Positions 38,451 to 40,186 of a stretch of 40,186 nt of DNA are shown here, in pieces. The notes under the pieces are model-generated. The model had not been told where the DNA came from, ran no database searches, and saw only the letters and a program-made list of their open reading frames with translations. Positions within the stretch are counted from its first letter, which is position 1. Each line of letters starts with the position of its first letter. The position numbers were made by a program, and so were the translations under genes. The stretch comes from Deltaproteobacteria bacterium (GTDB taxonomy: Bacteria; Myxococcota_A; Polyangia; Haliangiales; Haliangiaceae). The DNA is taken from contig JANXOM010000302.1 in the NCBI GenBank assembly GCA_025353585.1, forward strand, positions 1-40,186, read 5' to 3'.

Positions 38451-40186
38451 CGGGTCCCTTCCGTGGTGTCCGTCGGTAGCGTGAACGAGAACGTCGCGCC
38501 CTGCCCCACCGTCCCGACCGCCCAGATCCGCCCGCCATGGCGCTGGAGGATCCGCTGCACCGTCGCGAGCCCGATGCCGGTCCCCGGGAACTCGTGGACG
38601 GTGTGCAGGCGGTGGAACGGCGAGAACAGCTTCGCGGCGTGCGCCATGTCGAAGCCGGCGCCGTTGTCCGCGACGAAGATGCTCCCGCCATCGGCGTGCG
38701 TGCCGAGCTCGATGCGCGCCGCCGCCGCGTCACGCGTGAACTTCCACGCATTGCCAACGAGGTTATCGACAAGGACACGCGCGAGCCGCGAATCGAGCCA
38801 CGCGTAGATCGCGGTCGGCGGCGTGATCACGGTGACGGCGCGGCCCGGCTCGGCCCCGGCCAGCTCGGCGGCGCTCGCCCGGACGAGCGCCGCGAGGTCG
38901 ACCCGCTCGCGCCGCAGCTCGCTCCGCGTCACGCGCGACAGCGAGAGCAGCGCGTCGATGAGGGCGGCCATCTTCTGCGCCCCACCGCGCACCTCGTCGA
39001 GGCAATCGCGGCCATCGTGATCGAGCTGGGCGCCGTACTCGTCGCCCAGCACCTTCGCGAAGCCGCTGATGGCCCGTAGCGGCGCGCGCAGGTCGTGGGC
39101 CACGGAGTAGCTGAACGTCTCGAGCTCGCGGCTCGCGGCCAGCGCCTCGTCGCGCGCGCTCGCGAGCGCGAGCGTGACCCGGCGCCGGTCGGTGATGTCG
39201 TGAAACAAGGTCGACGCGCCGGCGACCGCGCGCGCGGCATCGAAGATCGGCGAGACCGTGAGCGCGACGTCGATGAGATGGCCGTCTTTGTGCCGACAGG
39301 CCGTGTCGAGGCGCACGACCTGGCCGCGCAGCACGGCGGATCGGACCTCGGGCATCAGCGACGCCCGGTCGGGGGGCGCGATGATCGCGATGCCGGCCGC
39401 GGTGCCGACCACCTCGTCCTCGGTGTACCCGAACATCACCCGCGCGCCATGGTTCCAGCTCGTGACCTTGCCGTCGAGCCCGAAGCCGAGGATGGCGTCA
39501 TCGGACGAGTCGACGATCGCGGCGAGCCGGGCCGCCATGGCGCTCTCCTCGCGCGTCTGGCGCGTCTCGGCCTCGGCCCGCTTGCGCGCGGTGATGTCGA
39601 GGATGAAGGTGATGACCTCGAAGCCGTCGGCCTCCACCACCGCCGAGCCAGCGAGTACGGCGATGCGCTCGCCGGACTTGTGGAAGTACTCCTTCTCGCG
39701 CACCGGCACGAAGCCGTCCGTCTGCAGCGTGGCGACGACCGCCGTGTCCGCCGCGCGCCACTCCGGTGGCGTCCGCTCGGTCCAGTCGAAGTCCTCGGCG
39801 ACGATCTCCTCGCGCGTGAACCCGAGCATCCGGGCGAACGTCTCGTTTACCTCGACGACGCGCCGCCGCGATGTCGCGACAAAGATGCCGAGGATCCCGG
39901 CCTCCGACAGGCGAGCAAAGCGAGAGAGCCGGTTGCGCGCGGTCTCCTGGGCCACCGCCGCGTCGGCCCGCGTGACGGCGAGCTCGGCGCACCGCCGCGC
40001 ATGGGCGAGGGCCAACGCCGCGTGAACGGCCAGGATCGCGGCCAGCGCCTGCTCCGCCGCCGTGAACGCCAGGCGGTCCGCCGGCCGGACAAGCACGAGC
40101 TCGCCATCCGACCTGTTCGATCCCGACGGCCGGCGCGGCGCGCCCGAGGTGTACCCCCGCCGCCTGATGGTCGAGGCGATGCTCTG
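38447..40186 (-). CDS. GAF-PAS-PAS sensor histidine kinase (5' end beyond window)
   Basis: The open frame continues past the right edge (580 codons seen); translated ends such as SDGELVLVRPADRLAFTAAEQALAAILAVHAA look like the end of a GAF domain. GTG 40096 could be mistaken for a start but lies inside this domain. Two PAS domains follow (IFVATSRRRVVEVNETFARMLGF; LGFGLDGKVTSWNHGARVMFGY). Next are the His box FSYSVAHDLRAPLRAISGF, N-box NLVGNAWKFTRDA, DNGAGFDM and GTGIGLATVQRILQRHGG. This His box type is the one found in cyanobacterial-phytochrome-like kinases. No bilin-attachment region can be seen within the window. It passes phosphate to the receiver at 38004, with which it overlaps. Confidence 0.88.
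   Translation of the reverse strand, partial: QSIASTIRRRGYTSGAPRRPSGSNRSDGELVLVRPADRLAFTAAEQALAAILAVHAALALAHARRCAELAVTRADAAVAQETARNRLSRFARLSEAGILGIFVATSRRRVVEVNETFARMLGFTREEIVAEDFDWTERTPPEWRAADTAVVATLQTDGFVPVREKEYFHKSGERIAVLAGSAVVEADGFEVITFILDITARKRAEAETRQTREESAMAARLAAIVDSSDDAILGFGLDGKVTSWNHGARVMFGYTEDEVVGTAAGIAIIAPPDRASLMPEVRSAVLRGQVVRLDTACRHKDGHLIDVALTVSPIFDAARAVAGASTLFHDITDRRRVTLALASARDEALAASRELETFSYSVAHDLRAPLRAISGFAKVLGDEYGAQLDHDGRDCLDEVRGGAQKMAALIDALLSLSRVTRSELRRERVDLAALVRASAAELAGAEPGRAVTVITPPTAIYAWLDSRLARVLVDNLVGNAWKFTRDAAAARIELGTHADGGSIFVADNGAGFDMAHAAKLFSPFHRLHTVHEFPGTGIGLATVQRILQRHGGRIWAVGTVGQGATFSFTLPTDTTEGTR

Noticed and set aside
1-40186. tRNA, rRNA or other structured RNA genes
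   Set aside because: No cloverleaf, rRNA core or known riboswitch core was recognised on either strand; small RNAs without a known family cannot be excluded.

Overview
The window is very GC-rich (about 70% by eye), gene-dense bacterial chromosome. It looks like a myxobacterium-type Myxococcota member, perhaps near Kofleriaceae/Haliangium. This rests on gene content only: two long transmembrane Ser/Thr kinases, each translationally coupled to a sigma-factor gene, a formylglycine-enzyme-like lipoprotein, many small Cys-containing lipoproteins, an AgmX-like secreted protein and PAS-rich histidine kinases. No rRNA, tRNA, CRISPR array, prophage or transposase gene was seen.

Layout. 1-948 (-): 3'-truncated HExxH protein resembling proteins found near extracellular contractile injection systems. 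1007-5591 (+): beta-propeller Ser/Thr kinase, sigma factor, and a zinc-finger protein fused to the remnant of a kinase C-lobe, all overlapping by 4 bases. 5750-8368 (-): a ThiE-like protein interrupted by TPRs, an M50-like membrane protease and an RmlD-like reductase. 8436-10446 (+): DUF3237-like protein and two Cys-containing lipoproteins, the second with a striking C-x3-C-x6 array. 10444-10746: repeat cluster. 10768-12919: a hypothetical with a Tudor/SH3-like tail and two lipoproteins. 13106-15530 (-): a glucose-6-phosphate dehydrogenase carrying a cyclic-nucleotide-binding domain, then a frameshifted GFA-family gene. 15645-20677 (-): class 3 aldehyde dehydrogenase, HEAT-repeat protein, DHH-like hypothetical, and an SDR lacking the catalytic Tyr. 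20832-22300: Sel1-type lipoprotein and a basic-tailed protein converging on a 125-bp MITE-like element that encodes the last residues and stop of both. 22476-25747 (+): TPR kinase coupled to a second sigma factor. 25813-30562 (+ mostly): YebC-family protein, AgmX-like protein, CAP-domain protein, and a lipoprotein pair including an SPFH/prohibitin lipoprotein. 30681-35631 (-): secreted helical protein, aldo/keto reductase, MetX, an exported two-part protein, FGE-like lipoprotein. 35704-40186 (-): translationally coupled GAF/PAS histidine kinase, Rcp1-like receiver and hybrid kinase.

How it works together. Signal transduction dominates: two kinase-sigma modules and one three-gene phosphorelay. 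Much of the rest is envelope lipoproteins or single metabolic genes. Two genome-scale signals stand out. About half of the independent gene starts have a TAnnnT hexamer only 5-9 bases upstream and no Shine-Dalgarno, which implies widespread leaderless transcription. Small inverted repeats built on GGGACG...TGTCA sit at gene ends and supply stop codons.

The best candidates for undescribed biology are the TPR-interrupted ThiE fold, the G6PD-CNB fusion, the sigma/zinc-finger-pseudokinase module, the hendecad cysteine tail and the stop-donating mini-element. All functions are inferred from sequence recognition without database searches.
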